Source: Nocardioides okcheonensis (lineage in GTDB: Bacteria > Actinomycetota > Actinomycetes > Propionibacteriales > Nocardioidaceae). Taken from it: a stretch of DNA of 64,000 nucleotides. Position 1 is the stretch's first letter. Every line of letters starts with the position of its first letter. The stretch lies in contig NZ_CP087710.1 of the NCBI RefSeq assembly GCF_020991065.1, positions 62,001 through 126,000 on the forward strand, read 5' to 3'. The translations under genes and the position numbers were made by a program. Shown here piece after piece: positions 32,845 to 43,387 of the stretch. The notes beneath the pieces were generated by a model. It did not search any database, was not told the origin of the DNA, and worked only from the letters and a program-made list of their open reading frames with translations.

Positions 32845-33068
32845 GCCGGGGCGGTGATCTACGTCCCGCCCGGCGACTGCTCGCTCAAGACGCGGATCGT
32901 CATCGTCATCGGCGACCGGCAGATCAGGGGTTCGGGCACGGGTTCGCCTCCTCGGGCATCCGCCACAACGCGGGCAACACCTCCAGGTGGTCGGAGGTGC
33001 TCCCGGGCGGGAGACGGATCCGGGTGGAGAACACCGACGGCAGGTCGGAGGCCATCCTCATCAACCGA
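32845..33068 (+). pseudogene. frameshifted GH91 fragment
   Basis: Remnant of a second GH91 gene on the opposite strand to the operon. The first frame reads AGAVIYVPPGDCSLKTRIVI up to IRGSG (32845-32937). After one missing base near 32938 the next frame continues GHGFASSGIRHNAGNTSRW, then GGRRIRVENTDGRSEAILI, to about 33068. Both parts align end to end with the N-terminal region of the intact GH91 protein. NAGNTS...IRVENTDG resembles, as I recall, the DFA-III hydrolase branch rather than the fructotransferase branch. No start codon or remaining C-terminal two thirds is present. Confidence 0.75.
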
Positions 33069-33069
33069 A

Positions 33070-33105
33070 AACGTCCCAAGACAACCGAAGGTGTCTTGGG
33101 ACGTT
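33070..33105. terminator. glnA terminator hairpin
   Basis: Perfect 14-base stem (33070-33083 with 33092-33105) and an 8-base loop holding a UUCG-type tetraloop on the minus strand, followed by TTTT in that direction. It lies 56 bases beyond the glnA stop and directly abuts the GH91 remnant. Confidence 0.85.
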
Positions 33106-33161
33106 CTCGCAGGTCAGACGCCGATCAGCGGGTGGACCCGCAGGTCGGCGCTGAGCGTGGC

Positions 33162-34583
33162 TCAGATGTCGTAGTAGAGCTCGAACTCGTGCGGGTGCGG
33201 GCGCAGCTGCACGGGGGCGATCTCCTGGGTCCGCTTGAAGTGGATCCAGGTCTCGATCAGGTCGTCGGTGAAGACGCCGCCGCGGGTCAGGTACTCGTGG
33301 TCGGCCTCGAGCGCGTCGAGGACGGCACCGAGGCTGGTGGGCACCTGGTCGATGTCGGCCATCTCGTCCGGCGGCAGCTCGTAGATGTCCTTGTCGATCG
33401 GGGCCGCGGGCTCCGTCTTGTTCTGGACGCCGTCGAGGCCGGCGAGCATGAGGGCGGCGAAGGCGAGGTACGGGTTCGCCGACGGGTCGGGGAAGCGGGT
33501 CTCAACGCGCTTGGCCTTCGGGTTCGCGCCGGTGATCGGGATGCGGACCGAGGCGGAGCGGTTGCGCGAGGAGTAGACCAGCGAGATCGGCGCCTCGAAG
33601 CCCGGCACCAGGCGGTGGTAGGAGTTCACCGTCGGGTTGGTGAACGCCAGCAGCGACGGGGCGTGCTTGAGGATGCCGCCGATGTACCAGCGGGCGGTGT
33701 CGGAGAGACCCGCGTAGCCGGTCTCGTCGAAGAACAGCGGATCGCCGTCCTTCCACAGCGACTGGTGCACGTGCATGCCCGAGCCGTTGTCGCCGAAGAT
33801 CGGCTTCGGCATGAAGGTGACCGACTTGCCCTGCTCCCAGGCGGTGTTCTTGATGAGGTACTTGAACTTCATCACGTCGTCCGCGGCCTTGAGCAGCGTG
33901 TCGAAGCGGTAGTTGATCTCCGCCTGGCCGGCGGTGCCGACCTCGTGGTGGGCGCGCTCGACGAGCAGGCCGCTGGCCTCGAGGTTCTTGACCATGTCGG
34001 CGCGCAGGTCGCTGTAGTGGTCGTAGGGCTCGACGGGGAAGTAGCCGCCCTTGAGGCGGGTCTTGTAGCCCTTGTTCTCCTCGCCCTCCTTGCCCGAGTT
34101 CCACCAGCCCTCGACGGAGTCGATGTGGTAGTAGCCCTCGTTGACGCCGGTGGAGTAGCGGACGCTGTCGAAGATGTAGAACTCGGCCTCGGGGGCGAAG
34201 TACGCGGTGTCCGCGATGCCGGTCGAGTCGAGGTAGGCCAGCGCCTTGCGCGCGATGTTGCGCGGGTCGCGGCTGTAGGCCTCGCCGGTGATCGGGTCGT
34301 GGATGAAGAAGTTGACGTTGAGGGTCTTGGACTTGCGGAACGGGTCGAGGTAGGCCGTCGTCGGGTCCGGGAAGAGCGACATGTCCGACTCGTTGATCGC
34401 CTGGAAGCCGCGGATCGAGGACCCGTCGAAGCCGAGGCCGTCGTCGAAGACGCTCTGGTCGAAGGAGGAGGCCGGGACCGTGAAGTGCTGCATCACGCCC
34501 GGCAGGTCGCAGAAGCGGACGTCGATCATCTCGACGCCCTCGTCCTTGATGAACTTCAGGAGCTCATCGGAGTTGTTGAACAT
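33162..34583 (-). CDS. glnA: glutamine synthetase type I
   Basis: Main ammonia-assimilating enzyme, 473 residues, dodecameric GS-I beta type: glutamate + NH3 + ATP to glutamine. Visible are the N-terminal beta-grasp, EAEFYIFD and [16 protein letters not shown] (metal ligands), [29 protein letters not shown], and the adenylylation tyrosine in [11 protein letters not shown] 34583 has AAGGAGG upstream. A full double GlnR site lies about 97-134 bases upstream (34680-34717), so nitrogen limitation should induce it, and GlnE should adjust activity by adenylylation. Confidence 0.97.
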   Translation of the reverse strand: MFNNSDELLKFIKDEGVEMIDVRFCDLPGVMQHFTVPASSFDQSVFDDGLGFDGSSIRGFQAINESDMSLFPDPTTAYLDPFRKSKTLNVNFFIHDPITGEAYSRDPRNIARKALAYLDSTGIADTAYFAPEAEFYIFDSVRYSTGVNEGYYHIDSVEGWWNSGKEGEENKGYKTRLKGGYFPVEPYDHYSDLRADMVKNLEASGLLVERAHHEVGTAGQAEINYRFDTLLKAADDVMKFKYLIKNTAWEQGKSVTFMPKPIFGDNGSGMHVHQSLWKDGDPLFFDETGYAGLSDTARWYIGGILKHAPSLLAFTNPTVNSYHRLVPGFEAPISLVYSSRNRSASVRIPITGANPKAKRVETRFPDPSANPYLAFAALMLAGLDGVQNKTEPAAPIDKDIYELPPDEMADIDQVPTSLGAVLDALEADHEYLTRGGVFTDDLIETWIHFKRTQEIAPVQLRPHPHEFELYYDI

Positions 34584-34679
34584 TCGGTGTCCTCCTTGAC
34601 GGACCTCTCGCGGCCGTCGAGATTGCAGCGTCGGGAACGGAGCCTCGTTGCACCGTGACCCCGACCCTAGTCAGGGGCA

Positions 34680-34717
34680 GTTTCTTGACCGTATCCCGTT
34701 TGTTTCGGGCGTGTTAC
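34680..34717 (-). promoter_or_regulatory. double GlnR box of glnA
   Basis: On the minus strand: GTAAC-n6-GAAAC-n6-GATAC-n6-GAAAC, with every spacer exactly six bases. This matches the actinobacterial GlnR consensus (gTnAC-n6-GaAAC twice) at all but one defined position. Confidence 0.85.
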
Positions 34718-34752
34718 GGGTGACCGGCACGTGGCGCCGACCGGCACCCTCC

Positions 34753-34758
34753 TAGGCT
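34753..34758 (+). promoter_or_regulatory. -10 element TAGGCT, leaderless start
   Basis: TAGGCT ends 6 bases before the GTG of the RDD gene; no ribosome-binding site. Confidence 0.5.
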
Positions 34759-34764
34759 GGTGGC

Positions 34765-35148
34765 GTGACGAGCGCCGTAACACCGACCCTCGAGAGCGCG
34801 ACCTGGGGACGCCGGATCCTGGCGCTGGTCGTCGACTGGCTCGCCTGCCTGGCCGTCGTGGAGGGCCTCGTCGCCGTCGGCGTGCTGGGCTCGAACCCCA
34901 ACGGCCTCGGCACCCTCGCGCTCTTCGTGCTCGAGTCGGCGCTCTTCACCGCCACCACGGGCGGGTCCTTCGGCAAGCTCGTGACGCGCGTGCGGGTCGT
35001 CGACCACCGCGACCCCTCGCGGCCCGTGCCGCTGCTGCGGTCGCTGCTGCGCAGCGTGCTGGTCGGGCTGCTGGTCCCGCCGCTGCTGACCTTCGACGGG
35101 CGCGGGGTCCACGACCTGGCCGCGGGGACCCGCACCGTCACCCTCTGA
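34765..35148 (+). CDS. RDD-family membrane protein
   Basis: Membrane protein of 127 residues with the RDD fold: the family motif's first Arg in WGRRILALVVDW (R and D in the first membrane helix), a second membrane segment (about 45-62) and a third (about 93-110). GGSFGKLVTRVRVVD is the conserved loop, and GRGVHDLAAGT at the C-terminus is the hallmark end of the family. It sits between glnA and lipA, a common place for it in actinobacteria. Function unknown; some RDD proteins are Na+/H+ antiporters. Confidence 0.88.
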   Translation: MTSAVTPTLESATWGRRILALVVDWLACLAVVEGLVAVGVLGSNPNGLGTLALFVLESALFTATTGGSFGKLVTRVRVVDHRDPSRPVPLLRSLLRSVLVGLLVPPLLTFDGRGVHDLAAGTRTVTL

Positions 35149-35154
35149 GCCGAG

Positions 35155-35187
35155 GGTCTCGAGGCTCGCTGCGCTCGCACCTCGACC
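35155..35187. repeat. REP-like extragenic palindrome
   Basis: GGTCTCGAG at one end and CTCGACC at the other enclose CTCGCTGCGCTCG, an imperfect palindrome between convergent genes. A second element with the same ends is at 48022-48080. Confidence 0.5.
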
Positions 35188-35217
35188 ATCGAGGCTCACA
35201 CCTCGACCAGCGATCGC

Positions 35218-35925
35218 TCAGCGTCCGCGCTGCTGCGAGCGCATGCCCTTCATCGAGGTCGGGACCGGGCCCTTGGGCAGGGGCAGCTTGCCGCGCTGGG
35301 CGTCGAGCGCCTTGAGCCGCTGGAGGATGTCGGTCATCTCGGCGGGCTTCACGTTGCGACCGAGCTTCTGGACGTGGCGCACCAGCTTGGGCAGCGGCAC
35401 CTCGCCGTCGCCACGACCGCAGACGACCTCGTGGATCGGGACCTCGTAGGCGACCCGCTCGTGCTTCTTGCGCTCGGTGGCGAGCAGCGCCTTGACGCGC
35501 GACTGGCTCGAGCCCTCGCCGACCAGGACGATGCCGGGCGGGCCGACGACGCGGTGCACGACGTCCTGCTGCTTGGTGAAGCCGACCACCGGGGCGACCT
35601 TCCAGCCGCGGCGCAGCATCTGCAGCGCACCGGCGGCCGCGGCGGGCTGGCCCTCCATCTGGGTGTACGCCGCCTTCTGCGCGCGGCGACCGAAGACGAT
35701 CAGCGCCGCGAGCATGCCGATCATGAACGCGCCGATGATCGAGATCACCAGCGACAGCGCGCCGTCGCCGGGCAGCAGCCACATCAGGCCGAAACCGGCC
35801 GCCGCGCCCACCACGAACGTCGCGAGGATGATCAGGCCCAGGCGCGGGTCGCTGCGCTTGGCCATCTGGTAGGTCTGCATGATCTGCCCACGGCGCGAGG
35901 TGGGCGTGGAGGCGGGGGTCGACAT
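35218..35925 (-). CDS. DUF4191 membrane protein
   Basis: Protein of 235 residues with two membrane segments (about 30-50 and 58-80) near the N-terminus and a cytoplasmic C-terminal domain (GFTKQQDVVHRVVGPPGIVLVGEG, HEVVCGRGDGEVPLPKLVRHVQKL). This is the actinobacterial DUF4191 family, almost always found next to lipA, as here (50 bases downstream of lipA and same strand). Function unknown; the conserved link hints at envelope or lipoate metabolism, but nothing more can be said. Confidence 0.88.
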   Translation of the reverse strand: MSTPASTPTSRRGQIMQTYQMAKRSDPRLGLIILATFVVGAAAGFGLMWLLPGDGALSLVISIIGAFMIGMLAALIVFGRRAQKAAYTQMEGQPAAAAGALQMLRRGWKVAPVVGFTKQQDVVHRVVGPPGIVLVGEGSSQSRVKALLATERKKHERVAYEVPIHEVVCGRGDGEVPLPKLVRHVQKLGRNVKPAEMTDILQRLKALDAQRGKLPLPKGPVPTSMKGMRSQQRGR

Positions 35926-35975
35926 AGGTGGCCTTGTCCAGCTAGGTGAGTGGTGGTGCGGTGCGGAGGAGCGGG

Positions 35976-36914
35976 TCAGACGGTCGCGGCGGCGCGGGCG
36001 TCCATGGCCTGACCGTACAGCCGGCCGGCGCGGTAGGACGAGCGGACCAGCGGACCCGAGAGGGCGCCGGCGAAGCCGATCTCGTCGGCCTCGGCCTTGA
36101 GCTCGACGAACTCCTCGGGCTTGACCCACCGCTCGACGGGGTGGTGGCGCGGGGAGGGGCGCAGGTACTGGGTGATGGTGATCAGCTCACAGCCCGCGTC
36201 GTGCAGGTCGCGCAGCGCCTGCGAGACCTCCTCGCGGGTCTCGCCCATGCCGAGGATCAGGTTGGACTTGGTGACCAGCCCGAAGTCGCGGGCCTGGGTG
36301 ATCACGTCCAGGGACCGGTCGTAGCGGAACGCCGGGCGGATCCGCTTGAAGATCCGCGGCACGGTCTCCACGTTGTGGGCCAGCACCTCGGGACGGCTCT
36401 CGAACACCTCGGTGAGCAGGTCGGGCTTGCCGTTGAAGTCGGGGATCAGGTTCTCCACCCCGGTGCCCGGGTTGAGCGCGTGGATCGCGCGGACGGTCTC
36501 GGCGTAGAGCCACGCGCCGCCGTCGGGCAGGTCGTCGCGCGCGACGCCGGTGATGGTGGCGTACTTGAGCTGCATCTTCTGCACCGACTCGGCCACCCGG
36601 CGGGGCTCGTCGCGGTCGAGCGGGGCGGGCTTGCCGGTGTCGATCTGGCAGAAGTCGCAGCGGCGGGTGCACTGCTCGCCGCCGATGAGGAAGGTGGCCT
36701 CGCGGTCCTCCCAGCACTCGAAGATGTTGGGGCACCCGGCCTCCTGGCAGACCGTGTGGAGTCCCTCGGACTTCACCAGGTTCTGCAGGGCGGTGTACTC
36801 CGGCCCCATCTTCGCCTTCGTCTTGATCCACTCGGGCTTGCGCTCGATCGGCGTCTCGGCGTTGCGGATCTCCAGGCGGAGGAGCTTGCGTCCTTCGGGT
36901 GCAGGGGCAGTCAC
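35976..36914 (-). CDS. lipA: lipoyl synthase
   Basis: Radical SAM enzyme of 312 residues that inserts two sulfurs into octanoyl groups on lipoyl domains. Both clusters' ligands are present: [12 protein letters not shown] (auxiliary cluster) and CTRRCDFC (radical SAM cluster). RSSYRAG near the C-terminus supplies the serine ligand of the auxiliary cluster. GTG 36914 lies 6 bases after a -10 element TAGAGT, so the mRNA is probably leaderless. Its usual partner lipB is 5 kb upstream, separated by the Pao-like cluster. Targets include SucB and the glycine cleavage system represented here by gcvT. Confidence 0.97.
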   Translation of the reverse strand: MTAPAPEGRKLLRLEIRNAETPIERKPEWIKTKAKMGPEYTALQNLVKSEGLHTVCQEAGCPNIFECWEDREATFLIGGEQCTRRCDFCQIDTGKPAPLDRDEPRRVAESVQKMQLKYATITGVARDDLPDGGAWLYAETVRAIHALNPGTGVENLIPDFNGKPDLLTEVFESRPEVLAHNVETVPRIFKRIRPAFRYDRSLDVITQARDFGLVTKSNLILGMGETREEVSQALRDLHDAGCELITITQYLRPSPRHHPVERWVKPEEFVELKAEADEIGFAGALSGPLVRSSYRAGRLYGQAMDARAAATV

Positions 36915-36920
36915 GTCGTC

Positions 36921-36926
36921 ACTCTA
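36921..36926 (-). promoter_or_regulatory. -10 element TAGAGT of lipA, leaderless start
   Basis: Minus-strand TAGAGT ends 6 bases before the lipA GTG. Confidence 0.5.
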
Positions 36927-36989
36927 CGCCGGGCCCGGTGCCCGCCCAATTCGCCCTCCGGGGCCGCTCCCGGCCCGCCCGGCACCGTC

Positions 36990-39142
36990 TCAGAGCAGCA
37001 GGTCGGGCGTGATCGGCAGACGGCGCACGCGCCGTCCGGTGGCGTGGAAGACCGCGTTGCCGATGGCCGCCGCGACGCCGCACAGCCCGATCTCGCCGAC
37101 ACCCTTGACGCCCACCGGGTTGAGCCGGTCGGGCCCGCCGACGAACTCGACCTCGAGGTCGGGGACGTCCGCGCTGACGGCGACGAGGTAGTCGGCGAGG
37201 TGGGCGTTGGTGATCCGCCCGGTCTGCGGGCCGGCGTGCAGGTCGGTGACGGTGTGCTCGAGCAGGGCGTGCCCGATCCCGCCGACCGTGCCGCCGACGA
37301 CCTGGCTGCGCGCGGTGCGCTCGTTGAGCACCTCGCCGCAGTCCACGACCGACACCAGCCGCTCGACGCGGACCAGCCCGAGGTCGGCGTCCACGCGGAC
37401 CTTGGCGAACTTCGCCCCGAAGGCGCCCGAGGGCGACATGCCGACCTCGGAGGGGTCGGGTGGGGTGGCGGTCGCCTCGGCGGACACCTCGTCGCGCTGC
37501 CCGACTGCTCCGGACAGCGCCGCGCGCCCGGGGGCGTCGCCGAGGCCGAGGTCGTCGAGCAGGGACGCGGCCGCGCGCGCGACCGCGTTGGTGATCGCCA
37601 TCGCCAGCCCGGACCCGCCGGCCGGGGGAGAGGCCGGCAGCGAGCTGTCGCCGAGGACGACCTCGACGTCGGCCAGGTCGAGCCCGAGGTGGCGGGCCGC
37701 GACCTGCGTGACCACCGTGTAGGTCCCGGTCCCGATGTCCATCGCCGAGGAGTGCACGACGGCGCTGCCGTCGGCGCGCACCACGAGGCGTACGGAGCAG
37801 GGCTGCTGGAAGTAGAAGAACGACACCGCCGCCATGCCGTAGCCGACGAGGTCGTCGCCGTCGCGCATCGAGCGCGGCGTCGGGTCGCGGTCGTCCCAGC
37901 CGATCAGCTCGGCGCCGCGCCGCAGGCACTCGTCGAGCGCCTTGCTCGACCACGGCAGGTCGTCCTGGTCGGGGTTGGTCTCGGCGTAGTTGCGCAGCCG
38001 GAGCTCGACCGGGTCGACGCCCAATTCGACCGCGAGCTCGTCGAGCGCGGTCTCCAGCGCGAAGTTGCCCTGCGCCTCGCCGGGCGCCCGCATCGAGCCG
38101 GGCGGTGAGATGTGCAGCCGGACCTGGTCGACGTCGGTGCGCAGGTGCTCCACGGCGTAGCCCTGGCGGGTGCCGGAGACGACGTCCTCGGGGTTGTCGT
38201 CGTCGAGCGCTGCCGGGACGGTCGCGGTGTGCTCGACCGCGGTCAGGGTGCCGTCGCGCCGCGCCCCGAGGCGTACGCGCTGCACCGTCTCGGGGCGGTG
38301 GCCGACCCCGGTGAACATCTGCGTCCGGCTGAGCACGACCCGCACCGGGCGCCCGACGACGCGGGCGGCCATCGCGGCGGCGTGGATGAACGGCCACGGC
38401 CGCAGGCCCGACCCGAAGCCGCCGCCGAGGTAGGGGCACAGCACCTGCACGCCCTCGCGGGGCACGTCGAACGCCTCGGCCAGGCTGTCGGCCACGTTGA
38501 ACGGCCACTGGGTGGTCGCCCACATGGTCAGCGCGTCGCCGTCCCACTGCGCGCAGGCGGCGAACAGGCCGATCGGGTTGTTGGTGTTGTCGCCGGTGGC
38601 GTAGTCGGCCTCGACGACCACGTCGGCCTCCGCGAGGCCGCGCTCGAGGTCGCCGCGGACGCTGTCGGCGCCCACCGGGTCGTCGTCCTCGCGGACGGCA
38701 CGGGGGTCGTTGAGGTCGACGACGGGCTCGTCGGCGTCGACGTGGACGTGGAGCAGCGACGCGGCGTGGACCGCCTCCTCGCGCGTCTGCGCGACGACCA
38801 GCGCGACGTAGTCGCCGCGGAAGCGCACCCGGTCGTCCTGGAACGGCGGCACCGGTGCCCGCCCGGCGGCCGACTCGTTCGGCCGGGCGACGCGCGGGGC
38901 GTTGCGATGGGTGATCACCTCGACCACGCCGGGCGCCGCCAGCGCGTCGGTGGTGTCGACGAGCGTGACGGTGCCGGCCGCCACGGTGCTGCCCACCAGC
39001 ACGCCGACCAGCGCGTCGCGGGGGGCGAGGTCGTCGGCGTAGGGGACCCCGCCGGTCACCTTGAGGGGACCGTCGACGCGGGTCGCGTCGTCGCCGATCA
39101 CGGGCTGTTCGGTGCGGCTGCTGGTGCGCTCGGACGTCGTGG

Positions 39143-39146
<4 letters not shown>
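36990..39146 (-). CDS. molybdopterin subunit of aldehyde/xanthine oxidoreductase
   Basis: Large subunit (718 residues) of a xanthine-dehydrogenase-family enzyme. The N-terminal a/b hammerhead domain ([25 protein letters not shown]) is followed by two molybdopterin-binding domains. [12 protein letters not shown] is the cofactor contact, and KGVGEIG carries the catalytic glutamate. The CO-dehydrogenase loop (AYRCSFR) is absent, which excludes CoxL. With the neighbouring FAD subunit of PaoB type it is most like PaoC, an aldehyde oxidoreductase. GTG overlaps the FAD-subunit stop by 4 bases. Confidence 0.88.
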
Positions 39147-40150
<1,004 letters not shown>

Positions 40151-40151
40151 G

Positions 40152-40643
40152 TCAGGCCTCCGTCGCGGCGGCAGCCGGGCCCGAGCCGGCGGCGGCGAGG
40201 ACCGCGTCGACGATGCGCGGGTACGCGCCGCAGCGGCACAGGTTGCCGCTCATCAGCTCGCGGACCTCCTCGGCCCCGGGGCGTTCGACCTCGTCGAGCA
40301 GCGCCACCGCCGACATCACCTGCCCGGCCGTGCACGCGCCGCACTGGAAGGCGTCGCAGTCGAGGAACGCCTGCTGGACCGGGTGCAGCGCGTCGCCGGT
40401 CCCGATGCCCTCGATGGTGGTGACCGCGTGCCCCTCGGCCTGTACTGCGAGGGTGAGGCAGGAGAGGCGGCGGCGGCCGTCGAGGTGGACGGTGCAGGCG
40501 CCGCACGCTCCCTGGTCGCAACCCTTCTGCGTGCCGGTGAGGCCGAGGTCGTCGCGCAGCAGGTCGAGCAACGAGCGCCGCGTGTCCACCTCCACCACGT
40601 GCTGGTCCCCGTTGACGGTCAGGTTGACGGACGTCCGGCTCAT
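40152..40643 (-). CDS. 2Fe-2S subunit of aldehyde oxidoreductase (PaoA-like)
   Basis: Small subunit of 163 residues with two [2Fe-2S] clusters. The ferredoxin-like domain has GCDQGACGACTV plus LSCL, and the helical domain has QCGACTAGQ and NLCRCGAYPRI. No Tat signal is seen, unlike E. coli PaoA, so this complex is probably cytoplasmic. First gene of the three-subunit operon (small-medium-large). The ribosome site is weak. Confidence 0.92.
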   Translation of the reverse strand: MSRTSVNLTVNGDQHVVEVDTRRSLLDLLRDDLGLTGTQKGCDQGACGACTVHLDGRRRLSCLTLAVQAEGHAVTTIEGIGTGDALHPVQQAFLDCDAFQCGACTAGQVMSAVALLDEVERPGAEEVRELMSGNLCRCGAYPRIVDAVLAAAGSGPAAAATEA

Positions 40644-40697
40644 CGCACCATGGAAGCAGGAGTGGCGGTCGCGGAGATCACCCCTCGGTGCCTGTGC

Positions 40698-41264
40698 TCA
40701 GCGCTCGGCGTCGACGTAGTCGGGCTCGGTGGTGTCGAGGCGCTCGTGCGCGGTGGTGCCGGAGCGCTCCCCGCGGGGGACGGCCCCGACGGCCCGCGCC
40801 AGCCCGAAGTCGGTCATGTTCGCGTAGACGCTCTCGATCCGGTCGCTCGGCACGACGTAGGTCTCGTGGAAGATCCCGACGTCGCCGGTCGCGGCCGCCC
40901 GCTTGTTGAAGGCGCCCCAGGCGGGCGCGTGCGACAGCGAGGCGTCGCGGGCGTAGGCGCCGAGCTCTTCGGCGCTGCGCCAGTACTGGATGGTGAGCAG
41001 GACGCGTCCGGCCCAGAAGGTCTGCACCCCGAGCAGGCCGCGGTCGGCCTCGGCGAGCTCGCGCAGCATCTTCGGCATGCCGACGAAGGAGGGCCACCAG
41101 CTGCGGACCTTGCGCAGGCGGTTGATGCGCATCCCGATCACGAAGACGACGACGTCGTCGCCCTGCGGGTCGGCGACGACCTGCCCGCTCCGCACGCCGC
41201 GGGGCGCGCGGCCCTCGGCGGCGGCGTACGCCCGCGGGACACGCCGGCTGCTCGGTGCTGCCAT
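40698..41264 (-). CDS. DUF4188 (monooxygenase-like) protein
   Basis: Protein of 188 residues of the DUF4188 family, ferredoxin-like (dimeric alpha/beta barrel) proteins grouped with small haem-independent monooxygenases. Typical stretches are VVVFVIGMRINRLRKVRSW, TIQYWRSAEELGAYARD and ATGDVGIFHETYVVPSDRIESVYANM. ATG 41264 has GGAGGG upstream. It is divergent from a MerR regulator with dyads between them, and 54 bases upstream of the PaoA-like gene on the same strand, so regulator control may extend to the oxidoreductase. Confidence 0.8.
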   Translation of the reverse strand: MAAPSSRRVPRAYAAAEGRAPRGVRSGQVVADPQGDDVVVFVIGMRINRLRKVRSWWPSFVGMPKMLRELAEADRGLLGVQTFWAGRVLLTIQYWRSAEELGAYARDASLSHAPAWGAFNKRAAATGDVGIFHETYVVPSDRIESVYANMTDFGLARAVGAVPRGERSGTTAHERLDTTEPDYVDAER

Positions 41265-41274
41265 GACACCCTCC

Positions 41275-41314
41275 TGGATAGTTGTAGTCTCTACGTGGAG
41301 AGTGGCACTATCCA
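41275..41314. promoter_or_regulatory. MerR-type divergent operator
   Basis: Outer dyad TGGATAGT (41275-41282) / ACTATCCA (41307-41314), perfect over 8 bases. Inside it is a second dyad, AGTCTC-N6-GAGAGT, matching at 5 of 6 arm positions. It lies between the DUF4188 gene and the MerR gene. Confidence 0.6.
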
Positions 41315-41337
41315 GCAAGTGGGTCAAGGGGGTCGTC

Positions 41338-41976
41338 GTGCGGATGTCGGAGCTGGCGGAGCGGACCGGGGTGCCGGTGCCGACCATCAAGTACTACGTC
41401 CGCGAGGGGCTGCTGCCCGAGGGCGAGAAGCGCACGCCACGCCTCACCGACTACGACGAGCGCCACGTGCGCCGCCTCGAGCTGCTGCGGATCCTCCGCG
41501 AGGTCGGCGACGTGCCCGTCGAGGGGCTGCGCCGCCTGGTCGCGGCGACCGAGGTGCGCGGCACCGTCCAGGAGCTGTTCGCGGTCGCGGCCGACGCGAT
41601 CGCGCCGACCCCGCCCGCGGCCGGTCCGGCCCGCGAGGCCACCCGGGCCGTGGCGGACCGGCTGATCGCCGAGGCGGGGTGGCACCACGTCCGGGCCGAG
41701 TCGGTGGACCGCGACAACCTCGCGGCGACGCTCGAGCTGCTCGGCGCCTACGACACCCACCCGCGCGACCCGGCCGAGCTCGCCCCCTACCTCGCGGCCG
41801 CCGACCAGCTCGCCCGCGACGAGATCGGCCACCTCGACGGCAGCAAGGACCGGGTCGGGCTGCTGGAGGAGATGATCGTGGGACAGGTGGTCTTCGCCAC
41901 CGTCCTCACCACGCTGCGGCGGCTCGCCGAGGAGCACCACTCCTACGAGCGGTTCGCCGAGGACCGACGCGACTGA
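41338..41976 (+). CDS. MerR-family regulator
   Basis: Regulator of 212 residues with an N-terminal MerR winged helix (RMSELAERTGVPVPTIKYYVREGLLPEGEK, about 2-31) and a helical dimerisation and effector region. No metal-binding cysteine set, so it probably senses an organic compound. GTG 41338 has AAGGGGG upstream; an ATG two codons later is an alternative. It is divergent from DUF4188 and the Pao-like operon. Confidence 0.88.
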   Translation: MRMSELAERTGVPVPTIKYYVREGLLPEGEKRTPRLTDYDERHVRRLELLRILREVGDVPVEGLRRLVAATEVRGTVQELFAVAADAIAPTPPAAGPAREATRAVADRLIAEAGWHHVRAESVDRDNLAATLELLGAYDTHPRDPAELAPYLAAADQLARDEIGHLDGSKDRVGLLEEMIVGQVVFATVLTTLRRLAEEHHSYERFAEDRRD

Positions 41977-41991
41977 GTCCCGGTCCCGGGC

Positions 41992-42735
41992 TCAGGCGCC
42001 GGGGGTGACCAGCTGGATCCGCGGACCGCGACCGGGCTCGGGCCGGGCGTCGTAGTCGGGCGTCGCGTCGTAGGGCTGCCACGCGAGGTACGTCGCGAGG
42101 TGCCGCCGCACGCTCGGCAGGACGTCGTCGACGGTGACGTCGCGGCCGAGCTCGCGGCTCAGCGACGTGACGCCCGCGTCGGCGATCCCGCACGGCACGA
42201 ACCGGTCGTACCACCCCAGGTCGACGTCGCAGTTGAGCGCGAAACCGTGCATCGTGACGCCGCGGCTGACCCGGATGCCGATCGCGGCGATCTTGCGCTC
42301 CGGCCCGCGGTCGTCCTCGCGCAGCCACACGCCGCTGCGCCCGGGGATGCGCGCCGTGGTGACGCCGTGGTCGGTGCACACCGCGATCAGCGCCTCCTCG
42401 ACGCGCCGCACGTAGTCGACGACCTTGACGTGGTCGGGCAGCGCGACGATCGGGTAGCCGACGAGCTGGCCGGGGCCGTGGAAGGTGATCTTGCCGCCGC
42501 GGTCGACGTCGATGACGGGGGCGCCGCCCGGGTCGGCCGGGCGCTCGTGCGGGTCGGTGCGCTTGCCGGCGGTGAAGACCGGCGGGTGCTCGAGCAGCAG
42601 GACGGTGCCACCGCGGGTGCCGGCGACGACCTCCTCGTGCACCCGCCGCTGCACGTCCCACGCGGCGAGGTAGTCGACGGCGTCGTCGCCGAGCCCGGCG
42701 ACCTCGAAGTCCAGCGCGTTCACGTCCAGCGACAT
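41992..42735 (-). CDS. lipB: lipoyl(octanoyl) transferase
   Basis: Enzyme of 247 residues that moves octanoate from acyl carrier protein to lipoyl domains, the step before LipA. The signature [18 protein letters not shown], the catalytic Lys in RKIAAIGI and the catalytic Cys in [14 protein letters not shown] are intact. ATG 42735 lies 7 bases after a minus-strand TAGGCT -10 element, so the transcript is probably leaderless. An approximately 35-residue C-terminal tail rich in Asp/Pro is common in actinobacterial LipB. Confidence 0.96.
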   Translation of the reverse strand: MSLDVNALDFEVAGLGDDAVDYLAAWDVQRRVHEEVVAGTRGGTVLLLEHPPVFTAGKRTDPHERPADPGGAPVIDVDRGGKITFHGPGQLVGYPIVALPDHVKVVDYVRRVEEALIAVCTDHGVTTARIPGRSGVWLREDDRGPERKIAAIGIRVSRGVTMHGFALNCDVDLGWYDRFVPCGIADAGVTSLSRELGRDVTVDDVLPSVRRHLATYLAWQPYDATPDYDARPEPGRGPRIQLVTPGA

Positions 42736-42742
42736 GCCTGCG

Positions 42743-42748
42743 AGCCTA
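42743..42748 (-). promoter_or_regulatory. -10 element TAGGCT of lipB, leaderless start
   Basis: Minus-strand TAGGCT ends 7 bases before the lipB ATG. Confidence 0.5.
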
Positions 42749-42808
42749 CGCCGTCGTGCCTGTGGACGACGCCCGACGTCCGGGCCCCGGATCGGCGAGG
42801 CTGGCCGG

Positions 42809-43387
42809 GTGGACCCACGCCGCCTCGTCCCCGCCCTCACCGCCCTCGCGTGTGCCTGCGTCGTCCTCACGGCCGTCGTCGGCTGGGCCCGGTCGCACCC
42901 GGACGGGGCCACGCCACCGCCGGCGGAGGTCGCGCCGGCCGCGCCCACGGCCGACGCCGCGGCGGAGGGACCGAGCGGGGTGCTCGCCGCCTGGGACCGG
43001 CGGCGGTCGGCGGCGTGGGCGACCGGCGACGTGAGCGCGCTGCGGAGGCTCTACGTCCCGGGCTCGCGCGCGGGGGCGGCCGACGTCGCGCTGCTGCGCC
43101 GCTACCTCGCCCGTGGGCTGAGGGTCGACGGGCTCACCACGCAGGTGCTGGCCCTGCGGGTGGTCGAGCGCTCACCGGACCGGCTGGTGCTGCGCACCAC
43201 CGACCGGGTGGTCGGCGCGGTCGCGGTCGGTCCCGACGGTGCGGTGCCGCTGCCGGTCGCGCGGCCCGGTGCGCGGGAGGTGGTGCTGGCGCGGAGCGCC
43301 GACGGCGGGTGGCGGGTCGTGGAGGCGACCGGTCAGGACAGCGCCGCCGCCAGCACCTCGCGCACGTCCTCGTCCTCGAAGTCGTAG
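42809..43387 (+). CDS. hypothetical exported/anchored protein
   Basis: Protein of 192 residues. An N-terminal membrane anchor or signal (about 5-27) is followed by an Ala/Pro-rich linker and a domain of about 120 residues ([46 protein letters not shown], then [22 protein letters not shown]) that resembles an NTF2-like or SnoaL-type fold. A GAGGCT -10-like element ends 6 bases before the GTG. The 3' end overlaps the convergent TIGR01777 gene by 55 bases, so the last 18 residues (Ser/Thr-rich) may be read-through. Confidence 0.65.
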   Translation: MDPRRLVPALTALACACVVLTAVVGWARSHPDGATPPPAEVAPAAPTADAAAEGPSGVLAAWDRRRSAAWATGDVSALRRLYVPGSRAGAADVALLRRYLARGLRVDGLTTQVLALRVVERSPDRLVLRTTDRVVGAVAVGPDGAVPLPVARPGAREVVLARSADGGWRVVEATGQDSAAASTSRTSSSSKS

